Source: Flammeovirgaceae bacterium BBD 1991-12
Lineage (GTDB): Bacteria; Bacteroidota; Bacteroidia; Cytophagales; Cyclobacteriaceae
Assembly: GCA_001657315.1 (NCBI GenBank)
Contig: LYSV01000019.1
Location: forward strand, 16,415-80,414
Direction of reading: 5' to 3'
DNA length: 64,000 nucleotides
Position numbers and translations under genes: made by a program. The notes beneath the pieces were generated by a model. That model saw only the letters and a list, made by a program, of their open reading frames with translations. It searched no databases and had not been told where the DNA came from. Positions 44,437-55,164 of the stretch are shown here, piece after piece. Every line of letters starts with the position of its first letter. Position 1 is the first letter of the stretch.

Positions 44437-44468
44437 ATATTTGTATTTTGTATACAAAATACAAATAT
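44437..44468. promoter_or_regulatory. 32-bp perfect palindrome, predicted GntR operator
   Basis: Positions 44437-44468 read identically on both strands, centred on GTATAC at 44450-44455. Each arm carries TTTTGTAT/ATACAAAA and then a TTTGTA/TACAAA word. On the minus strand its outer edge coincides with TATATTTG (44462-44469), an exact -7 promoter element, so a bound repressor would block RNA polymerase. A further ATACAAAA half-site lies at 44512-44519. Confidence 0.75.
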
Positions 44469-44469
44469 A
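44462..44469 (-). promoter_or_regulatory. Predicted -7 element of the sugar-acid operon promoter
   Basis: TATATTTG on the minus strand, an exact TAnnTTTG match 32 bases before the gntR start and overlapping the palindromic operator. No good -33 TTTG is present, suggesting a weak promoter or one aided by an activator. Confidence 0.45.
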
Positions 44470-44631
44470 GTCTTGGTTCTGATCTTTCCATCATCGAATC
44501 ATACATTTCGAATACAAAAACAGATTGACTGTAGAAATAAGATGACCTTACTGGAGAATTAGTGATTTTTGAAGGCAGATTGACGATTTAAGACTACCCC
44601 TTCGTTTTTCTTGAGATCTCTAATTTCATGG

Positions 44632-45819
44632 TTAGAGTACAAATCCTGCCACAAGGCCGGCAATTATGATGAATGGGGCTGGTATTTTGGTAAAGGTAAG
44701 CGTACCGAATGTACCCAGTACGATCAGCAGGTTTTGAATGTTGTTTTCCAGAGGGATGAACATAAGTAATGCGGCGGCTATTACCATACCCGTACTGGCG
44801 GCATTGATGCCCTCCAGAGAAGCCTTGATGATCCGGTATTTTTTTAGCTGTTCCCAGAAGCGGATAACAAAGAAGATCAGAAAAGTGCCCGGCAGGAAAA
44901 TACCTATTGCTGCAGCAAATGCCCCCACTATCTCTCCTCCTATACCAAAATTGCGCATGGACAGGGAGCCTATATAGGCACAAAATGAAAATACCGGACC
45001 GGGCAACGATTGCATAAGGGCATAGCCCGAAAGGAACTCTTCCGAGCTCAGATAGTGTTTAAACTGGACAAATTCCGTATACAGAAAGGGTATCAGCACC
45101 TGGCCTCCTCCGAATATCAGCGAACCACTTCTGTAGAAGTTCTCAAATAACCGGAAGGGCAGCAGACTGGGCTCATTTCTGGTAAATGCACCGATAAGTG
45201 CCGCTCCGATGAACACGGAAGACCATAGTACAAAATTAGCCCACTGGATCCTGATCCTGTCTTTCTCCTCAATGGGCTGTGTCTTGTACTTAAATGCCGT
45301 GATGCCTCCACTAACTATCAACAACAGGGGAAATACATAGGGGGACCTGAGCAGAAACGAGCCTGTCGCAGCCATCAACATGATAGCAACGGCCGTCTTT
45401 GATTTGATCACCTTCTGTGCAATCCTCAGCGCAGCGTATCCTACAAAGCCCACGGCCATAGGCTGAATGTACTTGGTGAATCCTATGGACATGTCTTTTT
45501 CCTGCAGATTGCTGATAATAACCGCAGCGGTCGTCATGATGGACACAGCAGGCAGCATCCATATCAAAAGGGTCAGGTAAGCCAGATTGGGTCCACCTAT
45601 TTTAAAGCCTACTGCTGTAATGGTCTGTGTAGAGGTAGGTCCGGGCAGGATCTGGCACAGAGCAGTCAGCTCGATCAGATCTTCTTCTGACAGATAACCC
45701 CGTTTTTTGACCAGCAGATCCAAAAACATAGCGAAGTGTGCCTGAGGACCTCCAAAGGCCGATATAGATAAAATGAATACGTCTCTAAGGAAAATGTAAT
45801 ATCGTACTCTTTTGAACAC
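44632..45819 (-). CDS. chrA: Chromate transporter (CHR) family protein
   Basis: A 395-residue membrane protein with two homologous CHR halves. The first half has F-G-G-P-Q-A-H-F-A-M-F at about 22-32 and Q-I-L-P-G-P-T-S-T near residue 58. The second half has F-G-G-G-Q-V-L-I-P-F near residue 223 and Q-S-L-P-G-P-V-F near 258. Characterised relatives export chromate by exchange or symport, but many homologues in non-resistant bacteria have other anion roles, so chromate export is only the default call. It lies upstream of the gntR operon on the same strand, separated by 202 bases that contain the operator, and follows the dioxygenase gene by 30 bases. Confidence 0.88.
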   Translation of the reverse strand: MFKRVRYYIFLRDVFILSISAFGGPQAHFAMFLDLLVKKRGYLSEEDLIELTALCQILPGPTSTQTITAVGFKIGGPNLAYLTLLIWMLPAVSIMTTAAVIISNLQEKDMSIGFTKYIQPMAVGFVGYAALRIAQKVIKSKTAVAIMLMAATGSFLLRSPYVFPLLLIVSGGITAFKYKTQPIEEKDRIRIQWANFVLWSSVFIGAALIGAFTRNEPSLLPFRLFENFYRSGSLIFGGGQVLIPFLYTEFVQFKHYLSSEEFLSGYALMQSLPGPVFSFCAYIGSLSMRNFGIGGEIVGAFAAAIGIFLPGTFLIFFVIRFWEQLKKYRIIKASLEGINAASTGMVIAAALLMFIPLENNIQNLLIVLGTFGTLTFTKIPAPFIIIAGLVAGFVL

Positions 45820-45849
45820 GCAGTAGCTATATCATTTTCACTAGCCGCA

Positions 45850-46824
45850 TTATTTCTTTTTCAAACCTATTTCTGCTAACCGCTCATTCAGAAAATCTCC
45901 GGCGGTAATGTTGTCAAACTGTATCGGGTGACTTTCATCTATGCAATTTTCAAGGCATGAAAGATCCATTTCAGATCGGGGATGCATGAAAAACGGAATG
46001 GAAAACCTCGAAGACTTCATGAGCTCCCTCGGAGGATTCACCACCCTGTGAATAGTGGACTTCAATTTGCCGTTGGTCAATCGCTCCAACATGTCACCTA
46101 CATTTACCACCAGTTGATCGGGTAGCGCCGTAATAGATATCCATTTACCATCCTTTCTGAGCACCTGCAGACCATCGGCACTGGCGCCCATGAGTAGAGT
46201 GATCAGGTTAATATCTCCATGCTCAGCAGCCCTTACAGCATCCTCTGGCACAGCATCCGGATCATCGATGGGGAAGTAGTGGATGGGCCTCAGTATACTG
46301 TTCCCGTTTTTGACCTTATCGTCAAAATAGTTTTTATCCAACCCCAGGTACAAGGCAATCGCCCTGAGCATTTCCACTCCCGTATGCTCAAGTCGCTGAT
46401 AAACCTCAAGGCCGATCTCCTTCAGTTCAGGAAGCTCATTTACCCAAACATTGTCAGGATATTCATTTTTTATGGGGTCACCATCGGTTACTTCCTGTCC
46501 GATGTGATAAAATTCCTTAAGATCACCGGTGGTCCGTCCTTTGGCATGCTCCTTTCCTTTACCAATGTATCCGCGCTGACCGGCCAGGCCCTCTATCTCA
46601 TACTTACCTTTTATATCATCAGGCAAGCTGAAAAAACGCCTGATAACATCATAGAGCTTTTCCGACAACTCATCGGTTAAATAGTGATTCTTTATTGCAA
46701 CAAAACCGATGGTATTGTAGGCTTCACCCAGGTCTTTGACAAACCGGCTTTGCTCATCCGTCGTGCCCTGTGTGAAATCTGCCAGATCAAGGGACGGTAT
46801 TTCATCGTATAACTTTGTGCTCAT
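45850..46824 (-). CDS. 2-oxoglutarate/Fe(II)-dependent oxygenase, isopenicillin N synthase-like
   Basis: A 324-residue non-haem iron oxygenase. The N-terminal DIOX_N domain has the expected E-I-P-S-L-D-L-A-D-F near residue 8 and G-F-V-A-I-K-N-H at about 40-47. The iron ligands His202 and Asp204 (H-G-D) and His259 are present, and Arg273-x-Ser275 (R-F-S) is the usual cosubstrate-binding pair. The cofactor is therefore probably 2-oxoglutarate. The substrate cannot be told from the sequence; bacterial relatives act on amino acids, hormones or small acids. It precedes the chrA gene and may share its transcript. Confidence 0.88.
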   Translation of the reverse strand: MSTKLYDEIPSLDLADFTQGTTDEQSRFVKDLGEAYNTIGFVAIKNHYLTDELSEKLYDVIRRFFSLPDDIKGKYEIEGLAGQRGYIGKGKEHAKGRTTGDLKEFYHIGQEVTDGDPIKNEYPDNVWVNELPELKEIGLEVYQRLEHTGVEMLRAIALYLGLDKNYFDDKVKNGNSILRPIHYFPIDDPDAVPEDAVRAAEHGDINLITLLMGASADGLQVLRKDGKWISITALPDQLVVNVGDMLERLTNGKLKSTIHRVVNPPRELMKSSRFSIPFFMHPRSEMDLSCLENCIDESHPIQFDNITAGDFLNERLAEIGLKKK

Positions 46825-46921
46825 AGCTTAATATCGTCGGGCGCGTACCACTAAAAATGCACCAGAGGTTACTTCTAAATTCAAACGATTTAAATTAAGA
46901 TTTTTGCCGCGAATAAACTAC

Positions 46922-46949
46922 AAAAAAAGCCCTTAGTCAATCTAAGGGC
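46922..46949 (-). terminator. Rho-independent terminator of the rpsL-rpsG-fusA-rpsJ operon
   Basis: On the minus strand GCCCTTAG and CTAAGGGC pair around a five-base loop (46929-46949) and are followed by seven T bases (46922-46928). It lies 35 bases past the rpsJ stop. Confidence 0.92.
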
Positions 46950-46983
46950 CTGTGATGATTCGATTACTGACCGATGGTCTCAG

Positions 46984-47289
46984 TTATACCTTGATCTCAA
47001 CATCGACACCGCTGGGAAGCTCCAGTTTCATCAAGGCGTCTACCGTTTTGGTGCTGTTGGAATAGATATCTACCAATCGCTTATAGGTACAAAGCTGAAA
47101 CTGCTCCCTGGACTTTTTATTGACGTGGGGGGACCTCAGCACAGTAAATTTCTCCTTAACAGTAGGCAGAGGGATTGGGCCGCTCACTACTGCTCCTGTA
47201 GTTTTTACCGCTCTTACTATCTTCTCAGAAGACTTATCCACCAAATTGTGGTCGTAAGATTTTAGTTTTATTCTAATTTTTTGATTCAT
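46984..47289 (-). CDS. rpsJ: 30S ribosomal protein S10
   Basis: Small-subunit protein of 101 residues that binds the 3' domain of 16S rRNA and, as NusE, takes part in antitermination with NusB/NusG. Begins [14 protein letters not shown] and contains G-P-I-P-L-P-T near residue 40 and the [12 protein letters not shown] loop. It ends the rpsL operon, ten bases after fusA and before a strong terminator; here it is separated from the rest of the S10 cluster. Confidence 0.97.
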   Translation of the reverse strand: MNQKIRIKLKSYDHNLVDKSSEKIVRAVKTTGAVVSGPIPLPTVKEKFTVLRSPHVNKKSREQFQLCTYKRLVDIYSNSTKTVDALMKLELPSGVDVEIKV

Positions 47290-47299
47290 AGTTCAAACA

Positions 47300-49408
47300 T
47301 TAAGCGGGTTGTCCCTTTACACTTGCTATTACAGTTTCAGCGATATTCTGTGGTACAGGATCATAATGCGAAAAGGTCAATGATGCGGTTGCTCTTCCTG
47401 AGGTGATCGTTCTCAGATCAGTAACATACCCAAATAATTCCGACAATGGTACATCTGCCTTCACCACCTGTGCTACTCCTCTGGTATCCATGCCTTTCAT
47501 AATACCTCTTCGCTTGTTCAGGTCACCTGTTACCGAACCGGTATATTCATCAGGAGTAACTACCTCTACGGCCATTACAGGCTCCAGAAGTACAGGCTTT
47601 GCCTTTTTGGCAGCCTCTTTGAAACCTATCCTCGCGGCCAGCTCAAAGGAAAGTGAATCCGAGTCAACATCGTGGAATGATCCGTGGAATAATCTCACCT
47701 TCATATTATCAATAGGATATCCCGCGAGGGGCCCATTGGCCATAGCCTGCTCGAAACCTTTCTGCACCGCAGGGATGAACTCTTTGGGAATAACACCACC
47801 TACAATATCGTTCTTGAACTGCAATCCGGTTGCTTCTACTTCCTCATCTTTAGGCCCGAGGTCAAATACGATATCAGCAAATTTACCACGGCCACCTGTT
47901 TGTTTCTTGTAAACTTCCTTGTGTTCAACTGTATTTCTGAGTGCTTCCTTGTAAGCTACCTGAGGAGCTCCCTGATTGATCTCTACCTTGAACTCTCTCT
48001 TCAAACGATCAATGATAATGTCAAGGTGAAGCTCGCCCATTCCCTTCAGGATCGTTTGTCCCGTATCCTGATCAGTTTCCACCTGCAGGGTAGGATCTTC
48101 TTCTACCAGTTTACTGATCGCCATACCCAGCTTATCCACATCTGCCTGAGCCTTGGGTTCAATAGCGTAGCCGATCACCGGCTCGGGGAAGATCATAGAT
48201 TCAAGTACTACCCTATGTTTTTCATCACAAAGTGTGTCCCCTGTCTTTATGTCCTTAAAGCCTACCACGGCACCAATATCACCACAATGCAACTGATCGA
48301 TCTGGTTCTGCTTGTTGGCATGCATCTGGAAGATCCTGGATATTCTTTCCTTTTTCTCCGTTCTGGAGTTGTACACATATGAACCGGAATTCAGCATACC
48401 CGAGTAGGATCTGATAAAACATAACCGGCCTACAAAGGGATCCGTTGCAATTTTGAAAGCCAGCGCTGAGAAAGGCTGATTGGGATCAGGCGCAATGCTC
48501 ACCTTTTCCTCGTTGGCAGGATTGGTTCCGGTAATGTTATCTCTGTCCAATGGTGAAGGAAGAAGCTCCATTACATAGTTGAGCATGGTCTGTACGCCTT
48601 TATTTTTAAAGGCAGAGCCACACAGCATAGGCACAAATGCCAGATCTATCGTAGCCGCTCTCACAGCAGCTATGATCTCCTCCTTAGTAATTGAATCCGG
48701 ATCTTCAAAGTACTTCTCCAATAGTCCGTCATCGTATTCAGCTACCGCCTCTACAAGGCCTTCACGATATTCATTCACCTCGTCTACCATATCGGCCGGA
48801 ATCTCAATCTCCTCATAGGTCATCCCCATGTCCTCCTCATTCCAGACGATCGCCTTGTTTTCAACAAGATCAACCACTCCCCTGAAGGTATCCTCGGCAC
48901 CGATAGGTAATTGTAAAGGTACTGCTTTGGTACCCAGCATTTCCCTTACCTGCTTGCACACATTCAGGAAATCAGCACCTGCGCGGTCCATTTTATTCAC
49001 AAAACCGATACGTGCTACTTTATAGTTGTCCGCCAGCCTCCAGTTGGTTTCAGACTGAGGTTCAACACCGTCCACAGCACTGAACAGGAATACCAGACCG
49101 TCCAATACCCTCAGCGAGCGGTTCACCTCTACGGTGAAATCCACGTGCCCCGGAGTATCTATAATATTAATGTGGTATTCATTGTCCTTGTAGGGCCAGA
49201 ATACAGTGGTAGCCGCAGATGTAATGGTGATCCCTCTTTCCTGCTCCTGTTCCATCCAGTCCATGGTGGCGGCACCATCGTGGACCTCTCCTATCTTATG
49301 ACTAACTCCGGTATAATACAGTATCCTCTCTGTTGTAGTGGTTTTTCCCGCATCAATGTGCGCAGCAATACCGATATTCCGGGTATATTTTAAGTCTCTC
49401 TTTGCCAT
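47300..49408 (-). CDS. fusA: Elongation factor G
   Basis: Translocation GTPase of 702 residues. The G1 motif [10 protein letters not shown] is at about 16-25, the effector/G2 region R-G-I-T-I-T-S-A-A near 60, D-T-P-G-H-V-D-F at about 86-93 and N-K-M-D-R-A near 140. Domains II-V follow without interruption. Only this one copy is in the window. It is in the order rpsL-rpsG-fusA-rpsJ, with rpsG 18 bases upstream. Confidence 0.97.
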   Translation of the reverse strand: MAKRDLKYTRNIGIAAHIDAGKTTTTERILYYTGVSHKIGEVHDGAATMDWMEQEQERGITITSAATTVFWPYKDNEYHINIIDTPGHVDFTVEVNRSLRVLDGLVFLFSAVDGVEPQSETNWRLADNYKVARIGFVNKMDRAGADFLNVCKQVREMLGTKAVPLQLPIGAEDTFRGVVDLVENKAIVWNEEDMGMTYEEIEIPADMVDEVNEYREGLVEAVAEYDDGLLEKYFEDPDSITKEEIIAAVRAATIDLAFVPMLCGSAFKNKGVQTMLNYVMELLPSPLDRDNITGTNPANEEKVSIAPDPNQPFSALAFKIATDPFVGRLCFIRSYSGMLNSGSYVYNSRTEKKERISRIFQMHANKQNQIDQLHCGDIGAVVGFKDIKTGDTLCDEKHRVVLESMIFPEPVIGYAIEPKAQADVDKLGMAISKLVEEDPTLQVETDQDTGQTILKGMGELHLDIIIDRLKREFKVEINQGAPQVAYKEALRNTVEHKEVYKKQTGGRGKFADIVFDLGPKDEEVEATGLQFKNDIVGGVIPKEFIPAVQKGFEQAMANGPLAGYPIDNMKVRLFHGSFHDVDSDSLSFELAARIGFKEAAKKAKPVLLEPVMAVEVVTPDEYTGSVTGDLNKRRGIMKGMDTRGVAQVVKADVPLSELFGYVTDLRTITSGRATASLTFSHYDPVPQNIAETVIASVKGQPA

Positions 49409-49426
49409 TATTCCGGTAAGTAATAA

Positions 49427-49894
49427 TTAGAATCTGAAATGGGAAAACGCCTTGTTCGCCTCGGCCATTCTGTGAGTGTCATCCTTTTTCTTTACAGCAG
49501 CGCCCTCTCCCTTGGATGCCGCTACAATTTCAGCAGCCAGCCTCTCCTTCATGGTCTTTTCTCCACGTATCCGGGCAAACCTTATCAGCCATTTGATACC
49601 CAACGTGATCTTCCTGTCCGGTCTTACTTCCATAGGTACCTGAAAGGTAGCACCACCCACCCTGCGGCTTTTCACTTCCAACGCAGGCATTACATTGTTC
49701 AATGCCTTTTTCCATACCTCCAGACCATTCTCTCCTGTTTTGTTCTCTACCTGTGCGATCGCCTCATAGAAGATGGTGTAGGCAATGCTTTTCTTACCAT
49801 CCACCATCAGACAGTTCACAAATCTTGTCACCAAAGTATCCCTGAACTTGGGATCAGGAAGGATATACCTTTTCTTGGGTTTGGCTTTTCTCAT
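49427..49894 (-). CDS. rpsG: 30S ribosomal protein S7
   Basis: A 155-residue primary binder of the 16S rRNA 3' domain, and often the translational repressor of the str operon in other bacteria. It begins M-R-K-A-K-P-K-K-R and contains [11 protein letters not shown] at about 27-37 and [12 protein letters not shown]. It lies 13 bases after rpsL. Confidence 0.97.
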   Translation of the reverse strand: MRKAKPKKRYILPDPKFRDTLVTRFVNCLMVDGKKSIAYTIFYEAIAQVENKTGENGLEVWKKALNNVMPALEVKSRRVGGATFQVPMEVRPDRKITLGIKWLIRFARIRGEKTMKERLAAEIVAASKGEGAAVKKKDDTHRMAEANKAFSHFRF

Positions 49895-49907
49895 TCTTTA
49901 CTGTAGT

Positions 49908-50282
49908 TTATTTTTTTGGCTTTTTAGCTCCGTATTTGGACCTTCTCTGCAATCTACCATTCACTCCGGCCGTATCCAGCGCACCACGAATGATGTGGTA
50001 TCTTACTCCCGGCAGGTCCTTTACTCTACCTCCTCTGATAAGGACTATAGAGTGCTCCTGCAGATTATGCCCTTCACCCGGAATATAGGCGTTTACCTCT
50101 TTACCATTGGTCAGTCGTACCCTGGCCACCTTACGCATTGCCGAGTTAGGTTTTTTGGGAGTAGTGGTATATACTCTGGTACAAACCCCACGCCTTTGCG
50201 GACATGAATCAAGAGCCGGCGATTTTGATTTTGAAACCAAACTCTTTCTGCCCTTCCTTACCAATTGTTGAATAGTAGGCAT
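49908..50282 (-). CDS. rpsL: 30S ribosomal protein S12
   Basis: Decoding-centre protein of 124 residues. The loops where streptomycin-resistance changes occur are wild type as seen: [12 protein letters not shown] around residue 40 and [11 protein letters not shown] around 85. It is the first gene of the rpsL-rpsG-fusA-rpsJ operon and has a promoter of the same type as the tRNA-Trp/secE operon. Confidence 0.97.
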   Translation of the reverse strand: MPTIQQLVRKGRKSLVSKSKSPALDSCPQRRGVCTRVYTTTPKKPNSAMRKVARVRLTNGKEVNAYIPGEGHNLQEHSIVLIRGGRVKDLPGVRYHIIRGALDTAGVNGRLQRRSKYGAKKPKK

Positions 50283-50326
50283 TTAGTATTTCCTCTTAAT
50301 TATTATACGTTTCGAAATTTGGACTG

Positions 50327-50361
50327 CAAAGGTATAAAAAGCCCTTGATTAAAAAAACAAA
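50327..50361 (-). promoter_or_regulatory. Promoter of the rpsL-rpsG-fusA-rpsJ operon
   Basis: The minus strand has TTTG (50358-50361), a 23-base spacer and TACCTTTG (50327-50334), an exact -7 consensus followed by CAG. It ends 44 bases before rpsL. Confidence 0.6.
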
Positions 50362-50399
50362 TTCAGTTTAATTAATCTTTGTGCTTCCCCCCCATAAAA

Positions 50400-50460
50400 C
50401 AAAAAACGATTTACAGAACCGTCAGGTATTGCATTAACAACGTGTTCCGTAAATCGTTTT
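50400..50460 (-). terminator. Terminator of the rpoBC-DUF3467 operon
   Basis: A 14-base stem with one G-U pair (arms 50406-50419 and 50444-50457) and a 24-base loop is followed on the minus strand by a T-rich tract. It ends the transcript eight bases past the DUF3467 stop and lies just before the rpsL promoter. Confidence 0.8.
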
Positions 50461-50467
50461 ATAAAAA

Positions 50468-50794
50468 TCAGGCTTCTCCTATTGTTCCACCGAAATTGAT
50501 GGGGAACTTGGGAGCTTCCTCCGTCTTCTTAATGGGTCCGAAAGTATCTTCATATTTCTGAATATTGTCATTCAGAGCGTTCAGAAGCCTTTTGGCATGC
50601 TCTGGAGTAATAACGATCCTTGATTTTACCTTGGCTTTGGGCACACCCGGCATTAACCGTATAAAGTCAATAACAAACTCACTGTTGGAATGTGCTATCA
50701 TGGCAAGGTTGGCGTACTCACCCTCAGCTACCTCTTCAGATAACTCGATGTTGATCTGATTGGGATTAGCTTTTTTTTCCTGATCTTCTGCCAT
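50468..50794 (-). CDS. DUF3467 family protein coupled to rpoC
   Basis: A 108-residue cytosolic protein of the DUF3467 family, function unknown. It has the family core I-N-I-E-L-S-E-E-V-A-E-G-E-Y-A-N-L and the E-F-V-I-D-F-I-R-L-M-P-G-V-P-K-A segment, then V-I-T-P-E-H-A-K-R-L-L near residue 65. The start ATG shares one base with the rpoC stop (TAATG), so translation is directly coupled to rpoC. This position suggests a role linked to transcription, but there is no motif to confirm it. It is followed by the operon terminator. Confidence 0.85.
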   Translation of the reverse strand: MAEDQEKKANPNQINIELSEEVAEGEYANLAMIAHSNSEFVIDFIRLMPGVPKAKVKSRIVITPEHAKRLLNALNDNIQKYEDTFGPIKKTEEAPKFPINFGGTIGEA

Positions 50795-53700
50795 TAGTTA
50801 TCCTCCTGCAACTGCTTTTGCTGATCCATGCTTTCACTGGCTGACATCAGTTGATCATATTCTTCATGAGAACCAACGATCAGGTTGTTGAATCGTCGTT
50901 GTCCTGTTCCGGCAGGGATCAGGTGTCCAACGATCACGTTCTCCTTCAGTCCTAGCAACTGGTCCGCCTTACCTCTGATCGCCGCTTCGCTCAATACCTT
51001 GGTGGTTTCCTGGAATGAGGCTGCTGACAGGAAGCTTTCCGTTTTCAACGAGGCTTGCGTAATTCCCTGAAGGGTAGGTTTGGATACGGCCGGCATGGCT
51101 TCTCTTACTTCCACCAGTTTCATGTCTTTACGCTTAAGCGTTGAATTTTCATCGCGTAACTCCCTTGCCGTTACGATCTGACCAGGTTTGAGATTCTCAG
51201 AATCCCCGGCATCGGTAATCACCTTCTTATCCAGCACTGTGTCGTTCTCTTCAGCAAACACGAATTTATCAACACTTTCGCCGGTCAGGAAGCTGGTATC
51301 TCCCGGATCCAGTATCTGAACCTTTTGCATCATCTGGCTAACGATCGCTTCGATGTGCTTGTCATTGATCTTCACCCCTTGCAACCTGTACACCTCCTGG
51401 ATCTCATTCACCAGATACTCCTGAACAGCAGTAGGTCCTTTGATCGCAAGAATGTCAGATGGTGTAATAGCGCCGTCTGACAACGGATAGCCTGCCCTGA
51501 CAAAGTCATTATCCTGTACAAGTATGTGCTTGGAAAGCGGTACAAGGTATCTTTTCTTCACACCATCTTTTGATTCGATGAAGATCTCCCTGTTCCCCCT
51601 CTTTATACCACCATAGGTAACTACGCCGTCGATCTCACTGACTACTGCCGGGTTGGAAGGGTTTCTGGCTTCAAACAGCTCCGTTACCCTGGGCAGACCT
51701 CCTGTGATATCTCTGGATTTACCCATGGTTCTCGGGATCTTGGCAAGGATCTGTCCTGCCTTGATCTTTTGTCCTTCTTCCACGGAAAGGTGAGCTCCTA
51801 CCGGTATGTTGTAACCTTTTGACTCATTCTTCGCTTTCACTACGATAGCAGGGTTTTTGGTTTTATCCTTGGTATCGGTGATCACTTTTTCGCGGTGTCC
51901 TGTCTGCTCGTCAGATTCTTCCTTGTAGGTAATCCCTTCTATGATCGCTTCGAACTCTATGGAGCCGTCAAATTCGGAAAGGATCACCGCATTATAAGGA
52001 TCCCAGTAGCACAACTGTGCTCCTTTTTCTATTTTCTGGCCGTCTTTAACGGTTATGAATGAACCGTAAGGTACGTGATTCGATATCAATATCTTTCCTT
52101 TATCAGGATCAACAATTTTGATCTCACCGGTTCTACCCATTACTACCTCTACTTTCTCTCCTTCATTATCTATGGTAGATATGGTCCTTACACCTTCAAA
52201 TTCGATAGCACCATCAAATTTCGCCTTGATATTGGCATCAACAGCGATGTTGGAAGCAGTACCTCCCACGTGGAACGTTCTCAGTGTAAGCTGCGTACCG
52301 GGCTCTCCGATGGACTGAGCAGCAATCACACCCACAGCCTCGCCAACGTGTACCATTCTTCCTGTGGAAAGGTTCCTTCCATAGCATTTGGCACATCCAC
52401 CCTGCTTTGTTTCACAGGTGAGCAGTGAGCGGATCTCTACTTCTTCTATGCTTGTCTCGTCTATTCTTTTCGCCAGATCCTCTGTTATTTCCGTACCCGA
52501 CTCACAAATCATCTCATCCGTAATGGGATCGTAAATATCATGGACGGAAACCCGGCCCAATATCCTTTCTGATAAAGGTTCAACGATATCTTCATTATCT
52601 TTTAAGGCCGCCACGGTCAGTCCGCGCAACGTACCGCAGTCCTTCTCCGTAATCACAAGGTCCTGGGCCACATCCACCAGTCTTCTTGTCAGGTAACCGG
52701 CATCGGCTGTCTTGAGGGCGGTATCCGCCAGACCCTTACGTGCTCCGTGTGTGGAGATGAAATACTCCAGTACGTCCAATCCTTCTTTGAAGTTGGAAAG
52801 GATAGGGTTCTCGATAATGGAACCTACCGAGCCGGCCAGGTTTTTCTGAGGTTTGGCCATCAGGCCTCTCATTCCCCCCAGCTGACGGATCTGCTCCCTT
52901 GACCCCCTCGCTCCTGAGTGCATCATCATATAGATGGAGTTGAAACCCTGATCATCCTCTTCCAACTTGGTCATCAACGTATTGGTAAGTTGTGTGTTGA
53001 TCCTGGTCCAGATATCGATCACCTGATTGTATCGCTCATTGTCGGTGATAAGCCCCATCAGGTAGTTATTCCAAACACCATCTACCTCTTCCTTGGCCTG
53101 CTGAACAAGTTTTTCCTTTTCTGCCGGTACGGCGACATCGTTGAGTCCCATGGAAAGGCCACCCTTGTACGCTGACTGGAAGCCAAGTTCCTTAATATCA
53201 TCGAGGAACAGGGCAGTTCGCGCCATACCGGTGATCTTAAATACATCCGAAATAATAGCCTGTAGCTTCTTCTTTGTCAACAATTCGTCAACAAATCCTA
53301 CCTCATCAGGAACATACTGATTGAACAGTACCCTACCCGCAACGGTTTCAATGACTTTGGTCTCAAGCTCGCCATTCTCATTTCTCACTTTAGTCCTTAC
53401 CTTAATGTGAGCATGTTTGGAAAGCTGTCCCTCATTCAGGGCAATGATCACTTCTTCAGCGTTGTAGAACATTCTACCTTCCCCTGTCACAGGCTGCTCC
53501 TTGGTACCCTTTCTTCCCTTGGTCACATAATACAGCCCAAGAACCATATCCTGAGAAGGTACGGTGATCGGTGCTCCATTGGCAGGGTTGAGGATATTGT
53601 GTGAGGAGAGCATCAATAATGAAGCTTCCAGCACAGCCTCCTGACCCAGCGGCACGTGAACGGCCATCTGGTCTCCATCAAAATCCGCGTTAAATGCTGT

Positions 53701-55104
53701 ACACACCAAAGGATGGAGCTGAATGGCCTTACCCTCGATAAGTTTTGGCTGGAAAGCCTGAATACCCAATCTGTGCAGCGTTGGAGCCCTGTTCAACAGT
53801 ACAGGATGTCCTTTCAGTACATTCTCAAGAATATCCCACACTACAGGGTCTTTCCGGTCTACAATTTTCTTGGCAGATTTAACCGTCTTGACTATGCCTC
53901 TTTCTATCAACTTTCGGATAATAAAAGGCTTAAACAACTCTGCTGCCATATCCTTGGGCAGGCCACATTCATGTAGCTTCAGCTCAGGCCCTACCACAAT
54001 AACCGAACGGCCTGAGTAGTCCACACGCTTACCGAGCAGGTTTTGGCGGAACCGGCCTTGCTTACCCTTGAGCATATCACTCAGCGACTTCAGCGCCCTG
54101 TTCCCATCCGAACGTACAGCATTGACCTTTCTGGAGTTGTCGAACAGTGAATCAACCGCTTCCTGAAGCATCCTTTTTTCATTTCTCAGGATCACTTCCG
54201 GCGCTTTGATATCTATCAGCCTTTTCAAGCGGTTATTGCGAATGATAACCCTTCTGTAAAGATCATTCAGGTCCGAAGTGGCAAACCGGCCACCATCCAA
54301 AGGCACCAACGGTCTCAACTCAGGTGGTATCACCGGTACCATACGAATGACCATCCATTCAGGACGGTTTTCTATTCGGGTACGGGCGTCCCTGAAAGCC
54401 TCCACCACTTTAAGCCTTTTCAATGCCTCTGCCTTTCTTTGCTGCGAAGTATCTGTTGCAGCCTGATGCCGCAGATCATACGAAAGTGTGTCCAGATCCA
54501 GTCTTGCCAGCAGCATTTCAAGCGCCTCGGCACCCATTCTGGCTATGAATTTGGTAGGATCATCATCATCCAGCAGTTGGTTCTCACGGGGCAGTTTATC
54601 CAGTATGTCAAGATATTCATCCTCCGTAAGGAAATCCATATAAGCCAGACCGTCTTCTTCTTTTATACCCGGCTGAATGACCACATATCTTTCATAATAG
54701 ATGATCTGGTCAAGCTTTTTGGTAGGCAATCCAAGCAGGTAACCGATCTTATTCGGAAGTGATTTGAAGTACCAGATGTGCGCCACCGGAACGACCAGCT
54801 CTATGTGCCCCATTCTTTCGCGCCTTACCTTCTTTTCCGTCACCTCTACCCCACATCTGTCACAGATGATCCCTTTATATCGTATTCTTTTGTATTTACC
54901 ACAATGACATTCCCAATCCTTGACGGGCCCGAATATTCTTTCGCAGAAAAGTCCTCCCATCTCAGGCTTGTACGTTCTATAGTTAATGGTCTCAGGCTGG
55001 GTCACCTCTCCATGCGAACTTTCCAGGATCGACTCCGGAGAGGCCAGACTGATAGTAACCTTAGAAAAATCGTTGTTTAACTTCTTGTTTTTTCTGAACG
55101 ACAT
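50794..55104 (-). CDS. rpoC: RNA polymerase subunit beta'
   Basis: Largest catalytic subunit of RNA polymerase, 1436 residues from the ATG at 55104 ([10 protein letters not shown]); an in-frame upstream start at 55125 adds seven residues and is less likely. The N-terminal zinc site (C-H-C-G-K-Y-K and C-D-R-C-G-V) and the active-site [10 protein letters not shown] about a third in are intact. The second zinc cluster ([11 protein letters not shown]) is also present. It is separated from rpoB by 60 bases that contain a perfect hairpin and is followed by DUF3467. Confidence 0.98.
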   Translation of the reverse strand: MSFRKNKKLNNDFSKVTISLASPESILESSHGEVTQPETINYRTYKPEMGGLFCERIFGPVKDWECHCGKYKRIRYKGIICDRCGVEVTEKKVRRERMGHIELVVPVAHIWYFKSLPNKIGYLLGLPTKKLDQIIYYERYVVIQPGIKEEDGLAYMDFLTEDEYLDILDKLPRENQLLDDDDPTKFIARMGAEALEMLLARLDLDTLSYDLRHQAATDTSQQRKAEALKRLKVVEAFRDARTRIENRPEWMVIRMVPVIPPELRPLVPLDGGRFATSDLNDLYRRVIIRNNRLKRLIDIKAPEVILRNEKRMLQEAVDSLFDNSRKVNAVRSDGNRALKSLSDMLKGKQGRFRQNLLGKRVDYSGRSVIVVGPELKLHECGLPKDMAAELFKPFIIRKLIERGIVKTVKSAKKIVDRKDPVVWDILENVLKGHPVLLNRAPTLHRLGIQAFQPKLIEGKAIQLHPLVCTAFNADFDGDQMAVHVPLGQEAVLEASLLMLSSHNILNPANGAPITVPSQDMVLGLYYVTKGRKGTKEQPVTGEGRMFYNAEEVIIALNEGQLSKHAHIKVRTKVRNENGELETKVIETVAGRVLFNQYVPDEVGFVDELLTKKKLQAIISDVFKITGMARTALFLDDIKELGFQSAYKGGLSMGLNDVAVPAEKEKLVQQAKEEVDGVWNNYLMGLITDNERYNQVIDIWTRINTQLTNTLMTKLEEDDQGFNSIYMMMHSGARGSREQIRQLGGMRGLMAKPQKNLAGSVGSIIENPILSNFKEGLDVLEYFISTHGARKGLADTALKTADAGYLTRRLVDVAQDLVITEKDCGTLRGLTVAALKDNEDIVEPLSERILGRVSVHDIYDPITDEMICESGTEITEDLAKRIDETSIEEVEIRSLLTCETKQGGCAKCYGRNLSTGRMVHVGEAVGVIAAQSIGEPGTQLTLRTFHVGGTASNIAVDANIKAKFDGAIEFEGVRTISTIDNEGEKVEVVMGRTGEIKIVDPDKGKILISNHVPYGSFITVKDGQKIEKGAQLCYWDPYNAVILSEFDGSIEFEAIIEGITYKEESDEQTGHREKVITDTKDKTKNPAIVVKAKNESKGYNIPVGAHLSVEEGQKIKAGQILAKIPRTMGKSRDITGGLPRVTELFEARNPSNPAVVSEIDGVVTYGGIKRGNREIFIESKDGVKKRYLVPLSKHILVQDNDFVRAGYPLSDGAITPSDILAIKGPTAVQEYLVNEIQEVYRLQGVKINDKHIEAIVSQMMQKVQILDPGDTSFLTGESVDKFVFAEENDTVLDKKVITDAGDSENLKPGQIVTARELRDENSTLKRKDMKLVEVREAMPAVSKPTLQGITQASLKTESFLSAASFQETTKVLSEAAIRGKADQLLGLKENVIVGHLIPAGTGQRRFNNLIVGSHEEYDQLMSASESMDQQKQLQEDN

Positions 55105-55128
55105 AGTTTGCTGTTTTAATGTCAAGGC

Positions 55129-55149
55129 GTCCGGGCGGGGAGCCCGGAC
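55129..55149 (-). promoter_or_regulatory. Hairpin in the rpoB-rpoC intergenic region
   Basis: On the minus strand GTCCGGGC and GCCCGGAC pair perfectly around a five-base loop (TCCCC). No T-run follows, so it is not a standard terminator. It may be a processing site, an mRNA stability element or a partial attenuator. Confidence 0.6.
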
Positions 55150-55164
55150 ATTGTTTTAATAGTT

